Assembly: GCA_947462255.1 (NCBI GenBank)
Contig: CANHOA010000027.1
Span: forward strand, 1-45,095
Reading direction: 5' to 3'
Source of the DNA: Flavobacteriales bacterium
GTDB lineage: Bacteria > Bacteroidota > Bacteroidia > Flavobacteriales_D > Crocinitomicaceae
Length of the DNA stretch: 45,095 bases
This document shows positions 23,153 through 31,199 of the stretch, one piece after another. The notes under the pieces are model-generated. The model was not told the DNA's origin. It did not search any database and saw nothing but the letters and a program-made list of their open reading frames with translations. The position numbers and the translations under genes are program-made. The stretch's first letter is position 1. Every line of letters starts with the position of its first letter.

Positions 23153-24031
23153 TTAAGCTTTAATGCTTAACACTTCAGCCATTTTAGTTCCAATATGTGC
23201 TGGTGAGTCAACGACATGAATCCCACATTCTCTCATAATTCTTTTCTTTGCTTCTGCTGTATCGTCATCTCCACCAACGATAGCACCTGCGTGCCCCATT
23301 GTTCTACCTTTTGGAGCAGTTTCCCCGGCAATAAATCCTACTACTGGCTTTGTACCATGTTCTTTAATCCATCGCGCTGCATTGGCCTCCAAGTTGCCAC
23401 CAATCTCACCGATCATTACGATACCTTCTGTTTCTGGATCATTCATCAGCAATTCTATTGCTTCTTTGGTGGTGGTTCCAATAATTGGATCTCCTCCAAT
23501 ACCGATTGCTGTTGTAATACCCATTCCTGCTTTTGCAACTTGATCTGCTGCCTCGTAGGTTAATGTACCAGACTTTGAAACAATACCAATTTTCCCTTCT
23601 TTGAATACAAATCCAGGCATGATCCCAACTTTTGCTTGACCTGCGGTAATTACACCCGGGCAATTAGGACCGATTAATCGGCAGCTAAAGTTTTTAATAT
23701 ATTCCTTTACCTTGATCATATCATTGATTGGAATTCCTTCGGTGATGCAAACAATTAGCCCTATGTCACCTTCTGCTGCTTCCATAATAGCATCCGCAGC
23801 AAATGCTGGGGGCACAAAAATGATTGAGACATTTGCTCCGGTGTTCGAAACGGCCTCTTTAACGGTATTAAAAACGGGTTTATCTAAATGCAATGAACCT
23901 CCTTTACCTGGCGTAACGCCACCCACAACGTTGGTCCCAAATTCAATCATTTGGCCGGCATGGAATGTACCTTCACTTCCCGTGAATCCTTGCACAATTA
24001 CTTTTGAATTTTTATTTACTAGGACACCCAT
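23153..24031 (-). CDS. sucD: Succinate--CoA ligase, alpha subunit
   Basis: The 292-residue product is the alpha subunit of the TCA-cycle enzyme that makes succinate and a nucleoside triphosphate from succinyl-CoA. The CoA-binding Rossmann domain starts with [12 protein letters not shown] (13-24), the phosphohistidine is His247 in [11 protein letters not shown], and CITEGIP and GPNCPGV are also hallmark segments. Length is normal. sucB/sucC partners are not in the window; the beta subunit gene must be elsewhere, which is usual in Bacteroidota. It is monocistronic, with a TTG-N19-TACTTTTG promoter and a strong terminator. Confidence 0.97.
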   Translation of the reverse strand: MGVLVNKNSKVIVQGFTGSEGTFHAGQMIEFGTNVVGGVTPGKGGSLHLDKPVFNTVKEAVSNTGANVSIIFVPPAFAADAIMEAAEGDIGLIVCITEGIPINDMIKVKEYIKNFSCRLIGPNCPGVITAGQAKVGIMPGFVFKEGKIGIVSKSGTLTYEAADQVAKAGMGITTAIGIGGDPIIGTTTKEAIELLMNDPETEGIVMIGEIGGNLEANAARWIKEHGTKPVVGFIAGETAPKGRTMGHAGAIVGGDDDTAEAKKRIMRECGIHVVDSPAHIGTKMAEVLSIKA

Positions 24032-24058
24032 AATAGTTATATTTTAAAAATTTGAACT

Positions 24059-24088
24059 CAAAAGTAAGTAATGACTTTTGATTAGCAA
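24059..24088 (-). promoter_or_regulatory. Promoter of sucD (TTG-N19-TACTTTTG)
   Basis: On the minus strand TACTTTTG (24059-24066) matches TAnnTTTG, and a TTG (24086-24088) lies 19 bases upstream of it. The ATG follows after 27 bases. Confidence 0.6.
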
Positions 24089-24100
24089 TTTATTTTATTC

Positions 24101-24544
24101 TTATTTAACATCCCAAACCTTCAAATCATACTTTATAATTGAATTTTGTGGAATTTGTTCTAATTCGTGATTACCATAACCTAAACTTGGGGGAATAATT
24201 AAAGTCATCTCAGTACCTTTATTTGCCATGATTAATGCTTCTTTCCAACCCATTATTAAATCTTTAACAGCAAAGGTGATCGGGTTTTTTTGAATATCAA
24301 CCAGTTTGCCATTTAATAATTCCCCAGCATAGGAAATGCTTACGCTATCCCCGTATTGTATCAATCTACCACTTCCTTGTGTATTTATTTTTAGGTATAA
24401 ACCAGAATCGGTGCGGCTTAGTTTAATTTTTTTATTTGAGGTATACTTGATGATATTTTGGTCGAATTCATTTAGTTCTTGTTCCGAATAGGTTGAGCAA
24501 CTTACGATAAAGATGATTAAGGGTAAAAGTAGTTTGCTGTTCAT
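24101..24544 (-). CDS. FKBP-type peptidyl-prolyl isomerase lipoprotein
   Basis: A 147-residue protein with a lipoprotein signal (FIVSC, acylated Cys16) followed by an FKBP domain (about 60-147): GDSVSISYAGELLNGKLVD, KDLIMGWKEAL and the end IPPSLGYGNHELEQIPQNS followed by KYDLKVWDVK. It should catalyse proline cis-trans isomerisation, helping folding of periplasmic or outer-membrane proteins. In the FKBP pocket the usual FD after the GxxxD position is replaced by VD, a small difference. It overlaps the TraB/GumN gene by 4 bases (ATGA) and is the last gene of that operon. Confidence 0.88.
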   Translation of the reverse strand: MNSKLLLPLIIFIVSCSTYSEQELNEFDQNIIKYTSNKKIKLSRTDSGLYLKINTQGSGRLIQYGDSVSISYAGELLNGKLVDIQKNPITFAVKDLIMGWKEALIMANKGTEMTLIIPPSLGYGNHELEQIPQNSIIKYDLKVWDVK

Positions 24545-25395
24545 AATTGTATTGGTTTTACTGAATATCCTTGTTTTCTTAGCAGGTTTAAAAGGCCATT
24601 TTCACCTCCTAAATGTCCGGCGCCCACTGCAAATAGTACGGTTTGATTTGCTGTCATTGGCATTATTTTTTCAACCCACGATGCATTTCTTTCATCAATG
24701 AATTTGAGATTAAAATACGGATCTTGGATTTCTTTCATTAGGGCATCATGTATCGCTTCGACATCGTTTTGGAGGTAGTTTTCTTGAAGGCGATTAAAAT
24801 GAGCTTCTACATTATCTAAATCTGCCAATTCAGTCATGATTAAAGTAATCTGGCAACTAATAGGAAGGCTATCAAACAATGCTAGTTGACTTTCAATCGT
24901 TTCCAATCCTACAGTCATTTTTTTCTTTTTTGTCTCTAATATCTCTTCAATTTTTATTTCTTGAGATTGAAGATGATCTGGCAACTCACTTTGTAAAATT
25001 AGCTGATAAATTAGGAATGGCTTTGCTTTCGAAAAATTAGAAATAAATTGATCTTTGTCCATTAATAGCTGTATTTTGGCCCAACTGCATAATGTATCCA
25101 TTTGCATTTCAGAGAGTTTTGTTAAAAAACTCTCTTCTTTTAGCATCAATAGATCTGGATTTATAAGTGTATGCTGTACATCTCCTATTTCTAGGCAAAC
25201 TGCATCCACTGTTGAAACTAATTTTTCAAGTTTTTTCGGAAAATAAAAATGAGCATCATCCATGAGGTGCATGGTGCCGAAAATGTATGATACTTTCTCC
25301 TGCTGCGGACCTTGAATCTCCCAAAGCAGTGATGATGTATTCGATTGAGCAAATGAAAGGAATGATAAAAAAACAGAAACAACAAGGAATTTCAT
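24541..25395 (-). CDS. TraB/GumN family protein
   Basis: A 284-residue protein with a signal peptide (about 1-18, ending SFAQS) and the TraB/GumN domain. The conserved parts are YIFGTMHLMDD (with His43), VDAVCLEIGD and the C-terminal AVGAGHLGGENGLLNLL, which resemble the Tiki/EreA-type metalloprotease or hydrolase fold. Biochemical activity for the bacterial members is largely unknown; periplasmic metal-dependent hydrolysis is a reasonable guess. It starts one base into the methyltransferase stop codon (TAATG) and overlaps the FKBP gene by 4 bases, so it is tightly co-translated in a minus-strand operon. Confidence 0.85.
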   Translation of the reverse strand: MKFLVVSVFLSFLSFAQSNTSSLLWEIQGPQQEKVSYIFGTMHLMDDAHFYFPKKLEKLVSTVDAVCLEIGDVQHTLINPDLLMLKEESFLTKLSEMQMDTLCSWAKIQLLMDKDQFISNFSKAKPFLIYQLILQSELPDHLQSQEIKIEEILETKKKKMTVGLETIESQLALFDSLPISCQITLIMTELADLDNVEAHFNRLQENYLQNDVEAIHDALMKEIQDPYFNLKFIDERNASWVEKIMPMTANQTVLFAVGAGHLGGENGLLNLLRKQGYSVKPIQL

Positions 25396-26123
25396 TACGT
25401 CAAAATAAGTTGTGCTAGGTAGTGGTGTTCTTGGTCTTCTATTTTGGCACTCTTAAAGCCACAATTACTAGCGGCTTTGTGCAGTTTATCGTAATCAACA
25501 TATAGCCAATCGAACCATGGACCTTCGATTTTTTTGTAGCTCATTTTAAATTTAAATTCTCCATAATACTGTGCATTTAGATCCATCCAATACGAACCAT
25601 CTTCTTCTTCGTATAAAAATTTAACATCGGATGAGTCGCAGAGAATTTGACCACCTGGCTTTAATAAGGATTTCGCTTTTAATAGCGTTTGCTCTAAATT
25701 TGCTAAAGTTCCTGCTATTCCAAGACCATTCATAAGCAAAAGGATGGTATCATATTGTTCTTTCGGATTAAAGTGAAAAAAATCTACCTGATGCGCATTT
25801 ATTCCAATCTCATTTAGGTAAAGAACAGCACCAGGGGAAACGTCAATTGCACTTACATTAAACCCGGAATCACCAAGGTACCTGCTATGTGCACCAGCGC
25901 AAGCGCCAACATCTAGAATCTTGCCTTTACAAAGTTGCATGGCTTTTTGTTCCAATTTTGGCATTTCTTCAAAGCTTCGAAAGAGTGTTTCAATCGGAAT
26001 AATATCATCATCACATAAATCAGCTTTTACGATAATATCGAACGGTTTTTTCGATTTCGTAAAATCTAAAATGGCTTGTCCAATAGGATCTTGCTCTCTA
26101 GTATTCATATTCATTAAACCCAT
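25395..26123 (-). CDS. Class I SAM-dependent methyltransferase
   Basis: A 242-residue soluble protein with a Rossmann-like methyltransferase domain. Motif I, LDVGACAGAHSRYL (70-83), binds SAM; AIDVSPGA (92-99) is the acidic strand-2 motif, and LLKPGGQILCDSS is the typical strand-5 region. An N-terminal 55-residue helical cap precedes the domain. Substrate is unknown. The start is uncertain: ATG codons at 26123, 26114 and 26108 are all possible, the first overlapping the pRiA4b-like gene by 26 bases and the last by 11. It sits between that gene and the TraB/GumN gene in an operon. Confidence 0.85.
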   Translation of the reverse strand: MGLMNMNTREQDPIGQAILDFTKSKKPFDIIVKADLCDDDIIPIETLFRSFEEMPKLEQKAMQLCKGKILDVGACAGAHSRYLGDSGFNVSAIDVSPGAVLYLNEIGINAHQVDFFHFNPKEQYDTILLLMNGLGIAGTLANLEQTLLKAKSLLKPGGQILCDSSDVKFLYEEEDGSYWMDLNAQYYGEFKFKMSYKKIEGPWFDWLYVDYDKLHKAASNCGFKSAKIEDQEHHYLAQLILT

Positions 26124-26658
26124 TTAAGTCATCATCACCATAGCCATCTTCGAAATCATCATCATCCTCGAAATCATCATCCTCTTCATTGCTATCAATT
26201 TGTCCTTCAGAAAAGAGAGTTTCATCCATCACATCTTTAGAGTTTTCCAGAGGTGCTTTTCCGACACTAAGAAGAATAGAAGGTGTTTTTGGTTCCGTTT
26301 TATCAAAGCCAATTAATTCAATCAAGAAAATCCACATCCGCATAAAGTCATAGACAAGTATGAACTTTTGGTCAGGTTCCTCCAGAAAATTTTTGATAAT
26401 CGCTTCTTTCATGACTGCTGAAGGCTGGTCAATGGCATCATCGTCATAGGACATGTCCAAGAGATTAATTTCATGACCTTTATCCCAATCGTCGTTTGAA
26501 ACATAAAAACTAGCGATTTCTTTGCCTTTAAATTCAAAAGCTTGTAAAATAGCTTTGAAAAAATTTTCAAAATTATCCATGTCAGAGATAAGAATATCTC
26601 TAAAAATTTCTTCTTGTTTATCGCTATCGAGTAAGACTCTAAATTTAAGTCCTGGCAT
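26098..26658 (-). CDS. Plasmid pRiA4b ORF-3-like protein with acidic tail
   Basis: The 186-residue product resembles the pRiA4b ORF-3 (TnpR-like passenger) domain: LKFRVLLDSDKQEEIFRDIL near the start, a helix FFKAILQAFEFKG, FYVSNDDWDKGHEI, and a later EPDQKFILVYDFMRMW segment. Despite the name, such proteins are common in Bacteroidota chromosomes with no mobile element, as here. The last 40 residues are almost all Asp, Glu and Gly, giving a strongly acidic, likely disordered tail. It lies 16 bases after the CCA-adding enzyme gene and overlaps the methyltransferase gene. Function unknown. Confidence 0.8.
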   Translation of the reverse strand: MPGLKFRVLLDSDKQEEIFRDILISDMDNFENFFKAILQAFEFKGKEIASFYVSNDDWDKGHEINLLDMSYDDDAIDQPSAVMKEAIIKNFLEEPDQKFILVYDFMRMWIFLIELIGFDKTEPKTPSILLSVGKAPLENSKDVMDETLFSEGQIDSNEEDDDFEDDDDFEDGYGDDDLNGFNEYEY

Positions 26659-26674
26659 ATTGATTTTTATTAAT

Positions 26675-28096
26675 TTATTGCTTAGATATTGTTAATCCCA
26701 ATGATTTTCCTAAAATTAGCATTTCTTCTTTAGCTTCCTCGAAATTATTTTTGATTTTTCCTTCGAGGATTGCTTCTTTAATCAAACTCTTAATTGTCCC
26801 GATTTCCATACAAGGTTTAAGTCCAAAGGTTTTCATAATAAAATCGCCCGTAATGGGTGGTTGAAAATTTCTTATACGGTCTTTTTCCTCTACCAATTTT
26901 AATTTTTCGGCGACCAATTCAAAATTGCGTTTATATTTTTTTACTTTAAAGTCATTTTTCGAGGTAATATCAGCATTACATAGAATCATAAGGTCATCAA
27001 TATCATCACCAGCTTCACATAATAAGCGACGAATAGCTGAATCAGTCACTGTGCCTTTAATGAGTGCAATCGGTCGAAGATGAAGGCGAACGAGTTTTTG
27101 TACATACTTCATTTTATGATCCAGGGGAAGTTTAAGGTGTTTGAATATTTTAAAAACCATTTTTGCTCCTAAATCTTCGTGTCCGTGAAATGTCCAGCCA
27201 ACAACTTTGTCAAATCTTTTAGTGGGTGGTTTAGCGATATCATGTAATATAGCTGCCCAACGCAACCATAAATCATCACTAAATTCCGATAGATTATCCA
27301 ATACTTCTAGGGTATGCAGAAAATTGTCTTTATGGCTTTTACCGTCAATGGTTTCTATTCCTTCCAATGCTAGTAATTCGGGAAATATATGTCCAAGTAA
27401 ATTTGTAGAACGTAGCAGCATAAACCCTCTTGAAGGTTGATGTGAGACTATAATTTTATTTAATTCTTCGCTGATTCTTTCTTTTGTTATTATTTTAATT
27501 CGATCAGCATTTTTATGAATTGCCTGCAAGCAATTATGTTCTATTCTAAAGTTTAATTGTGCTGCAAAACGAATTGCTCTCATCATGCGAAGTGGATCGT
27601 CATTAAATGTTATGTCAGGATCCAAAGGTGATTTCAATACTTTATTTTCAATGTCTGAGATACCATTAAATGGGTCGACAAGTTCGCCAAATTGATCTCC
27701 GAAGAGGTTTAGAGCCATTGCATTAATGGTAAAATCTCTTCTATTTTGATCATCTTGAAGGCTTCCTGCTAGAGTAGTTGGATTTCTTGATTCAGAGGCA
27801 TACGATTCTTTTCGTGCCCCCACGAATTCCACATCTAAGTCTTTATATGAAAAGTGGGCTGTACCATATGTTTGAAAGATCGATACTTTTTTAACGCGCA
27901 TAATTTTTGCTATCTCACTAGCGAAGGCAGGGCCGTCACCAACAACAACAATATCGATATCTTTTGAAGGTCTTCCTAAGATTAAATCGCGCACATAACC
28001 ACCAATAACATAAGCGGGAATATTATTTTCTGTAGCATATTTTGCAACTACTTTAAAAACAGGGTGCTGTAATTGTTCGGTATAATTACGATTCAT
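26675..28096 (-). CDS. CCA tRNA nucleotidyltransferase with HD domain
   Basis: The 473-residue cytoplasmic enzyme adds or repairs the 3' CCA of tRNAs, needed here because the tRNA-Glu gene lacks CCA. The nucleotidyltransferase head has GGYVRDLILGRPSKDIDIVV (about 33-52) with the metal-binding Asp47 and Asp49, and RRDFTINAMAL; the HD phosphohydrolase domain has LHDIAKP and HGHEDLGAKM. Such head-plus-HD fusions are usual in Bacteroidota. The ATG at 28096 is chosen; the open frame extends only to a TTG at 28114. It is followed by the pRiA4b-like gene with a 16-base gap. Confidence 0.93.
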   Translation of the reverse strand: MNRNYTEQLQHPVFKVVAKYATENNIPAYVIGGYVRDLILGRPSKDIDIVVVGDGPAFASEIAKIMRVKKVSIFQTYGTAHFSYKDLDVEFVGARKESYASESRNPTTLAGSLQDDQNRRDFTINAMALNLFGDQFGELVDPFNGISDIENKVLKSPLDPDITFNDDPLRMMRAIRFAAQLNFRIEHNCLQAIHKNADRIKIITKERISEELNKIIVSHQPSRGFMLLRSTNLLGHIFPELLALEGIETIDGKSHKDNFLHTLEVLDNLSEFSDDLWLRWAAILHDIAKPPTKRFDKVVGWTFHGHEDLGAKMVFKIFKHLKLPLDHKMKYVQKLVRLHLRPIALIKGTVTDSAIRRLLCEAGDDIDDLMILCNADITSKNDFKVKKYKRNFELVAEKLKLVEEKDRIRNFQPPITGDFIMKTFGLKPCMEIGTIKSLIKEAILEGKIKNNFEEAKEEMLILGKSLGLTISKQ

Positions 28097-28144
28097 TTGG
28101 CTACAAAAATACAATTTAAGCCGAAAAGAGAGAAAACAAATGAT

Positions 28145-28717
28145 TTAATCTTCGTCGTCGTTATCGTCCAAACGTTTGTAATCGAGTAGTTCGTCATCAA
28201 GGTCATCATCATCATCAAAAAAGGATGATTTTTTTCCAGACTTTTTATACGCATCCATTTTTGGCTTCTTCGAACGATTATCTGAATCTTTGTCGACCGC
28301 TTTTTTATCCTTGTTAACTTTTTTACGTGGTTCAATTTTTAGTCCATCTACACTAGGTAGGGAGAAATCACTTTTCGATATTACACTATCGTCTTGGCCA
28401 TCGACTCTTGGCCGAGGTGCTTGATTATCTGATGGTGAAAAAGGTCTAGCAGCACCAGGTGCTCTAGTATTAGTTCTTGCCTCTGCTTCTTTTACGGCGA
28501 TAGGTCTGCCATTAACTAAATAACCGTCTAAGGCTCGGATGGCAGTATTTGCTTCTCCTGCATCAGGCATTTCAACGAATCCAAAACCCCGGGATTTTCC
28601 TGTTTCTCTATCGGTAGCTACATTAGCTTTAAGTACTTTTCCGTGTTGTTCGAACAATTGCTTTAGCTGCTCACTGCTTACGCCAAAATCTAGTTTGGCA
28701 ACAAAAATACTGGTCAT
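28145..28717 (-). CDS. RRM-domain RNA-binding protein with acidic tail
   Basis: The 190-residue product has one RNA recognition motif at residues 1-80: RNP2 IFVAKL (4-9) and RNP1 KSRGFGFVEM (41-50), with the aromatic residues that stack on RNA. Such proteins are common in Bacteroidota as cold- or growth-regulated RNA chaperones. The rest is low-complexity: a Pro/Arg-rich linker (about 82-112), a Lys-rich patch (about 130-160) and an acidic end with runs of Asp. The basic-then-acidic tail could contact RNA and ribosome or fold back, but this is inference. It lies 48 bases upstream of the CCA-adding gene. Confidence 0.88.
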   Translation of the reverse strand: MTSIFVAKLDFGVSSEQLKQLFEQHGKVLKANVATDRETGKSRGFGFVEMPDAGEANTAIRALDGYLVNGRPIAVKEAEARTNTRAPGAARPFSPSDNQAPRPRVDGQDDSVISKSDFSLPSVDGLKIEPRKKVNKDKKAVDKDSDNRSKKPKMDAYKKSGKKSSFFDDDDDLDDELLDYKRLDDNDDED

Positions 28718-28750
28718 AAAGAATTCAACGCTCTAAAGATTTACTAATTT

Positions 28751-28779
28751 GAAAATTAACTTGGTCGAAATTATAACAA
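28751..28779 (-). promoter_or_regulatory. Weak promoter candidate of the RRM gene (TTG-N18-TAATTTTC)
   Basis: On the minus strand TAATTTTC (28751-28758) differs from TAnnTTTG at the last base, with TTG (28777-28779) 18 bases upstream. The ATG at 28717 follows after 33 bases. The 214-base gap to the divergent SiaC-like gene holds both promoters. Confidence 0.3.
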
Positions 28780-28903
28780 TTTATTGTTTTGTACAAAAAT
28801 TCGATAAAAAAAATAAGAATTAGTTCGAAACCAACTACGATTTTTTTCTTTTCATAGTAAAAGAAACTAATTAAACTATGAAACTAAATTAACTTTTTAG
28901 CCG

Positions 28904-28911
28904 TAAATTTG
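28904..28911 (+). promoter_or_regulatory. -7 promoter element of the SiaC-like operon (TAAATTTG)
   Basis: TAAATTTG matches TAnnTTTG and lies 20 bases before the ATG at 28932. No -33 TTTG is seen in the expected place. Confidence 0.5.
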
Positions 28912-28931
28912 CACCGTAAATTAAATGTAAC

Positions 28932-29330
28932 ATGAAGGATTTACTAATAGAAGCAAGTGAAAACAGCCCAGTGTTTAGTTTTCAGGCTAATGGAATTTTG
29001 CATATTTCAGGACGGGTACTTCCTGAGCCAGATGCTTTATTTTGGGGTATTGCTAATGATTGGTTGGTCAACTACATTGAAACTAATCCTGCTCGAATAA
29101 TTTTATGCTTACAATTTGATTGTGTAAACACAAGTTCTTCTTTAGAGATTTTAAAATTGCTTTATTTATTAGGTGATATTAAAAATAAAGAAATTAGCTT
29201 AGATGTTTATTGGTATTATCCAATAAATGATATTCAACTTGAAGAAATGGGGAAAGATTTTCAGGAATTGCTTCCTTTTAAGTTTATATTTAAGGCAATT
29301 GAAACTGAAGAGGGTATATTAATCAACTAG
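28932..29330 (+). CDS. SiaC-like (DUF1987) regulatory phosphoprotein
   Basis: The 132-residue product matches the SiaC/DUF1987 family: an opening beta hairpin leading to ISGRVLPEPDALFW, the central FDCVNTSSS segment and a WYYP motif before the C-terminal strand. In Pseudomonas aeruginosa, SiaC controls a diguanylate cyclase and is switched off by phosphorylation of a Thr in the equivalent NTSS sequence; here that is Thr67. The kinase SiaB and phosphatase SiaA genes are not nearby, so its regulator must be elsewhere. It heads a four-gene operon with a small protein, an OmpH-like lipoprotein and DUF4924. Its partner in this organism is unknown. Confidence 0.8.
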   Translation: MKDLLIEASENSPVFSFQANGILHISGRVLPEPDALFWGIANDWLVNYIETNPARIILCLQFDCVNTSSSLEILKLLYLLGDIKNKEISLDVYWYYPINDIQLEEMGKDFQELLPFKFIFKAIETEEGILIN

Positions 29331-29369
29331 ATTTCTATTATTTAGGTATCTTTAAAGCTAATTTTTTAT

Positions 29370-29612
29370 ATGCGTTTAATTAAAGAAATCCCACATGCTA
29401 GGTATCTAATTCAAGTACATGAATACAACTCAAAATATTTATTAAAAATCACCTTAGATTCTTATGAGCAAATATTTAAATTTGATAAGGACGCTTCCTT
29501 TCAGCCCGATGATATCGATGACTTGTTGTCGGCAGATTTTTTAGCAAATTGCCTAAGTAGATTTTTAAGTATGCGTAATGACATTATTTTATTTCAAAAC
29601 CAAAAAACATGA
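29370..29612 (+). CDS. Small conserved protein of unknown function
   Basis: An 80-residue soluble protein with a beta-hairpin start (PHARYLIQVHEYNSKYLLKI) and a helical end (DDIDDLLSADFLANCLSRFL). No signal peptide or known motif. It begins 39 bases after the SiaC-like gene and overlaps the lipoprotein gene by 4 bases (ATGA), so it is very likely translated. I do not recognise a family. Confidence 0.65.
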   Translation: MRLIKEIPHARYLIQVHEYNSKYLLKITLDSYEQIFKFDKDASFQPDDIDDLLSADFLANCLSRFLSMRNDIILFQNQKT

Positions 29613-30202
29613 AAAGAATTGTATTTTTTATTTTTTGTAGCGCTTTTCTAATTAGTAGTTGTAATAATAAAAAGGAAAAGATCAATACCGTTCCTAAGGT
29701 TGAAAGTAGGAATTTAGATGGTTTAAAAATCGTATATTATTCTAACGATAGCATCAAATTAAACTTTTTGTACTACAAAGATCAAGATGCCATTGTTACT
29801 AAGAAGCAAAAGGCATTTCAAGCTGAATTACAGCGTAGAACGAACGAATTGCAGCAGTATATTCAGCGCAACACTGAAAAACAAATGAATGGTTTGTTAT
29901 CTGAGAATGAAGTGGTACAAATCCAGCAAAAAGCCCAACAAATGGAGCAGTCAGTTATGCAATATCAGCAAGTACAAGGCGCCAAATTAGAGGAGGAAAC
30001 GATGGCGAAATTGGAAGAAATTAGTAGGAAAATTGAAGTGTTAGGCAAAAAATATTGTGAGTTACATAAAATCGATTTGATGTTAATTCATGGTGATGGA
30101 GGCCAACTTAATTATATTAATCCATCGATGGATGTTACAAAGGAGTTCATTGCTTTTCTTAATGAAAATCAAGCATCTATCGAAAAAGATTTGAAAAAAT
30201 AA
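29609..30202 (+). CDS. OmpH/Skp-like lipoprotein
   Basis: A 197-residue protein with a lipoprotein signal (LISSC, Cys18) followed by an OmpH/Skp-like domain. Residues about 35-65 form the beta part (LKIVYYSNDSIKLNFLYYK) and about 65-145 a long Gln- and Glu-rich coiled coil, with a C-terminal region LMLIHGDGGQLNYIN resembling the Skp end. Skp is a periplasmic chaperone for outer-membrane proteins; a lipidated version would hang from a membrane. It overlaps the preceding small gene by 4 bases and the DUF4924 gene by one (TAATG). Confidence 0.83.
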   Translation: MKRIVFFIFCSAFLISSCNNKKEKINTVPKVESRNLDGLKIVYYSNDSIKLNFLYYKDQDAIVTKKQKAFQAELQRRTNELQQYIQRNTEKQMNGLLSENEVVQIQQKAQQMEQSVMQYQQVQGAKLEEETMAKLEEISRKIEVLGKKYCELHKIDLMLIHGDGGQLNYINPSMDVTKEFIAFLNENQASIEKDLKK

Positions 30203-30753
30203 TGCATATTTCAAGGGTAAAGAAGACAGAAAATATTGCCGAATACATTCTGTATATGTATCACGTTGAGGATACCATTCGAAAATTCATGTTTAATATC
30301 CCTTTGTTAGTTGATCAATACGTTCGCAAACAATTACCTGACGCATCATTTTTGGGACAATACGAGAACTGGTATTCGTCGATTGCACATGAAATGCAAC
30401 AAACGGGTAAGGAAAAGAAAGGTCATATTTGTGAAGTGGAAGAAGTTATTACAGAATTAATTTACTTACACAACACCTTATTATCTGTTGTAAAAGACCC
30501 AAAGTATATTGGTTTAGTTGAGGCTTCGCGCATTTATTTGGATGAATTCAAAACCAAGGCAGAAATGCTAAATAATCATGATGTCGAAATATTGCTGCAT
30601 GCGATGAACATGAAATTGCAATTAAAAGTTCGAAAAACTGAGATCACTCAAGAGACGGAGGAAGCATTTGATTCAATGCGAATTCAATTAGCCTATTTAT
30701 CGAGAGAGTTTCATAAGATGAAGTCAGGCGATTGGGTTGTTCACCCAAATTAA
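30202..30753 (+). CDS. DUF4924 family protein
   Basis: A 183-residue, mostly helical soluble protein matching the Bacteroidota DUF4924 family: NIAEYILYMYHVEDTIRKF near the start, then WYSSIAHEMQQTGKEKKGH and the end AYLSREFHKMKSGDW. No catalytic motif can be named. It is the last gene of the SiaC-like operon, and its stop codon overlaps the stop of the convergent HsdR-N-like gene within TTAA. Function unknown. Confidence 0.8.
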   Translation: MHISRVKKTENIAEYILYMYHVEDTIRKFMFNIPLLVDQYVRKQLPDASFLGQYENWYSSIAHEMQQTGKEKKGHICEVEEVITELIYLHNTLLSVVKDPKYIGLVEASRIYLDEFKTKAEMLNNHDVEILLHAMNMKLQLKVRKTEITQETEEAFDSMRIQLAYLSREFHKMKSGDWVVHPN

Positions 30754-31199
30754 TAGCTGGCTATTGAATCTAAGTTGTCGCTTATACTTTCTACTGAATT
30801 TATTGGGTAATAGATAACTTCTTTTCCATTCGTCAATAAGATATTTTCTGATTGAATAATTTTTTGATAGCTAGCTGCCTGTAACAATGTGTCAATACTC
30901 ATTTTTATGCTTGCTTGTTTACATTCCACCAATACCTTAGGCTTGAAATCAACATCATACGCTACAATATCCCATCTTTTGATCAAACTATTATAGCGAA
31001 TTGATTTTTCAACTGATAAACGTGAGAGAGGATAGTCTTTTTGTAGGTTTAAAAAATGAAGTACGTGCTGCCTAACCCATTCTTCGGGGCTCAGCAGTAA
31101 TAGTTTTTTGCGAATGATGCAACGAACAAACACCAATTCATTTTTTTTGGTCAGTTCCAGTGGTGCTTTTGGAAAAATTAATGGAGTAATAAGAGCCAT
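30750..31199 (-). CDS. HsdR N-terminal-like PD-(D/E)xK nuclease-fold protein
   Basis: A 149-residue protein matching the HsdR N-terminal domain used as a stand-alone protein in Bacteroidota. The helix PEEWVRQHVLHFL (39-50) is followed by the nuclease core RWDIVAYD (Asp77) and VLVECKQ (Glu92, Lys94), the D-ExK signature of PD-(D/E)xK enzymes. There are no restriction or modification partners, so a full type I system is not present and the target is unknown; DNA repair or RNA cleavage are possible. It is the last gene of the lpxK operon, starting within the ald-like stop codon (TAATG). Confidence 0.82.
   Translation of the reverse strand: MALITPLIFPKAPLELTKKNELVFVRCIIRKKLLLLSPEEWVRQHVLHFLNLQKDYPLSRLSVEKSIRYNSLIKRWDIVAYDVDFKPKVLVECKQASIKMSIDTLLQAASYQKIIQSENILLTNGKEVIYYPINSVESISDNLDSIASY

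Noticed and set aside
23216..23563. 115-codon open frame on the plus strand, opposite sucD
   Set aside because: It lies entirely inside sucD, is unusually rich in Cys, Phe and Trp, and has no promoter or recognisable product; it is a shadow of the real gene.
26098..26658. pRiA4b ORF-3-like gene as sign of a mobile element
   Set aside because: No transposase, inverted repeats or target duplication around it; the gene is embedded in a housekeeping operon and such chromosomal copies are common.
30750..31199. HsdR-N-like gene as part of a type I restriction system
   Set aside because: No HsdM, HsdS or helicase domain nearby, and the protein is only 149 residues; it is a stand-alone nuclease-fold protein.
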